In this document: positions 6,304 through 6,860 of the stretch, in pieces
How the letters are laid out: each line of letters opens with the position of its first letter
Numbering within the stretch: position 1 is the first letter of the stretch
From: an uncultured Leucothrix sp.
Lineage (GTDB): Bacteria; Pseudomonadota; Gammaproteobacteria; Thiotrichales; Thiotrichaceae
Length of the DNA stretch: 6,860 bases
Direction: 5' to 3'
Assembly (NCBI GenBank): GCA_938004025.1
Contig: CALKXC010000411.1
Location: 1 to 6,860 of the forward strand
Notes under the pieces: generated by a model
What the model was told of the DNA's origin: nothing
The model's input: the letters and a program-made list of their open reading frames with translations, nothing else
Databases searched by the model: none
Translations under genes and position numbers: made by a program

Positions 6304-6332
6304 GCTTGCTTTAGCAATGCTCGATCTGTTAA

Positions 6333-6860
6333 CTACGATTCAACGAGATCATTAAAAACAATAGCATCAACACTAGTGAGTTTAGCAATTCCACGAGTTG
6401 TTCCTCGGCCGCCAAGGCCCTCAAAACAGGATGTCGCATCGACTCTGTCCAGTCGTAGACCTAGAAAATGCGTCTTTGTACTATATACAGACAAAATAAC
6501 CGAATCATGATCATGCCCAGTCGCTAAATCCACAGTATCAACATAGCCGTTCACTACGATATGTTCAATCGCATCAGCGGTATCGCTCTCTACAAGTTCA
6601 TGCAATGTACGAACCGCTATTGAGCGTACAACGTTTGCGTAGAGTGAATTCAGAGCTGTTGCACTCAGATCCTTCGGTTTGATCTCATCACGGCTTTTTA
6701 CGAAAGACACTGAAGCCACCGTCGGAAGATCATCGGGATGGATCAGTTTAATCATTACACTAAGTGCCTTGCTGTCAGGCTCATAAGTAACGACAACATC
6801 ATCAGGAAAATAATCTGGATAGATCGACCGCGATAATACCTCCGTACAATATTTTTCTAC
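6333..6860 (-). CDS. C-terminal part of the helicase-exonuclease fusion (restriction-endonuclease-associated region)
   Basis: This is the last 175 residues (about 961-1135) of the gene whose start is at 3021; bases 6720-6860 duplicate 1-141, so the unique part is 6333-6719, ending at TAG (6333-6335). Read alone it would seem to start at an ATG at 6755, but that codon is internal. Features include a KSRDEIK motif, LYANVVRSIAVRTLHEL, VVNGYVDTVDLATG, a strand ILSVYSTKTHF, and LDRVDATSCFEGLGG. From memory, this order matches the conserved stretch placed directly before the Mrr-type catalytic domain in large actinobacterial and proteobacterial restriction-endonuclease-like proteins, where it ends near a VDPRFV-like motif. 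Here the match ends at VFNDLVES and the protein stops, so no C-terminal nuclease is present. Its own function is unknown. The homology is read from motifs and would need a profile search. Confidence 0.85.
   Translation of the reverse strand, partial: VEKYCTEVLSRSIYPDYFPDDVVVTYEPDSKALSVMIKLIHPDDLPTVASVSFVKSRDEIKPKDLSATALNSLYANVVRSIAVRTLHELVESDTADAIEHIVVNGYVDTVDLATGHDHDSVILSVYSTKTHFLGLRLDRVDATSCFEGLGGRGTTRGIAKLTSVDAIVFNDLVES
6720..6860. repeat. Right copy of 141-bp terminal direct repeat (circle overlap)
   Basis: Exact copy of bases 1-141. It should be counted once in any gene or length calculation. It carries codons 961-1007 of the helicase-exonuclease gene. Confidence 0.95.

Larger units (their letters stand above)
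5982..6332. other. 351-bp convergent intergenic region
   Basis: This region lies between the 3' ends of the lipoprotein gene and the helicase-exonuclease gene. No gene is supported. It holds the compound hairpin at 6090-6132, an AT-rich hairpin at 6242-6264 and an IS21-like end sequence at 6271-6303. As a convergent region it should contain terminators, but no classical GC-stem plus U-tract was found. Confidence 0.5.

Noticed and set aside
6271..6510. 79-codon plus-strand open frame
   Set aside because: It starts at TTG in the IS-like sequence and is antisense to the C-terminal part of the large fusion gene.
6333..6755. Separate 140-residue minus-strand gene starting at ATG 6755
   Set aside because: The ATG is an internal codon of the 1,135-codon gene; the frame stays open through the circle junction to 3021 and no ribosome binding site precedes it.
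1..6860. CRISPR array, rRNA or complete insertion sequence
   Set aside because: No regularly spaced repeats, rRNA-like sequence or transposase gene was seen on either strand.

Overview
The window is a circular DNA unit of about 6,719 bp written out with its ends overlapping: bases 1-141 are repeated exactly at 6720-6860. One long minus-strand gene runs off the left edge and resumes in the same reading frame at the right edge, ending at 6333. This supports real closure of the circle rather than a chance repeat. A 141-base overlap is also what a de Bruijn assembler run at k=141 leaves on a circular contig. The host looks like a Gram-negative bacterium, probably a proteobacterium: a lipobox lipoprotein, recognisable promoters, moderate GC. 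Nothing fixes the genus. A small plasmid or another excised circle fits, but no recognisable replication initiator, relaxase or partition gene is present.

Layout on the circle. The minus strand carries one large gene (3021 down to 1, then 6719 down to 6333; 1,135 codons). It encodes a fusion of a UvrD/FBH1-like superfamily 1 helicase (about residues 1-490), a DnaQ-like DEDDh 3'-5' exonuclease (about 535-700), a lysine/proline-rich linker, and a C-terminal region like the one that precedes the Mrr-type nuclease domain in many large restriction-endonuclease-like proteins. No nuclease follows that region here. About 30 bp beyond the stop there is sequence resembling the terminal repeats of IS21-family insertion sequences.

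The plus strand carries three separate small genes with wide gaps and, where visible, their own promoters. The first (3455-4207) is a six-helix voltage-sensor channel whose K+ filter is replaced by a lysine-containing sequence. The second (4580-5263) is a soluble protein of an unrecognised family with an NPG motif, loosely like uracil-DNA glycosylases. The third (5544-5981) is a small lipoprotein. A short relic resembling the C-terminus of a thiamine-diphosphate enzyme lies at about 4263-4355, so part of the intergenic DNA is gene debris.

How the parts work together is not shown by the sequence. The helicase-exonuclease could process or degrade DNA for defence, or serve the element's own replication. 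The atypical channel beside it would fit a membrane effector, but that is inference. The regions 3022-3454, 5264-5543 and 5982-6332 hold several inverted repeats, possible promoters and no convincing gene.
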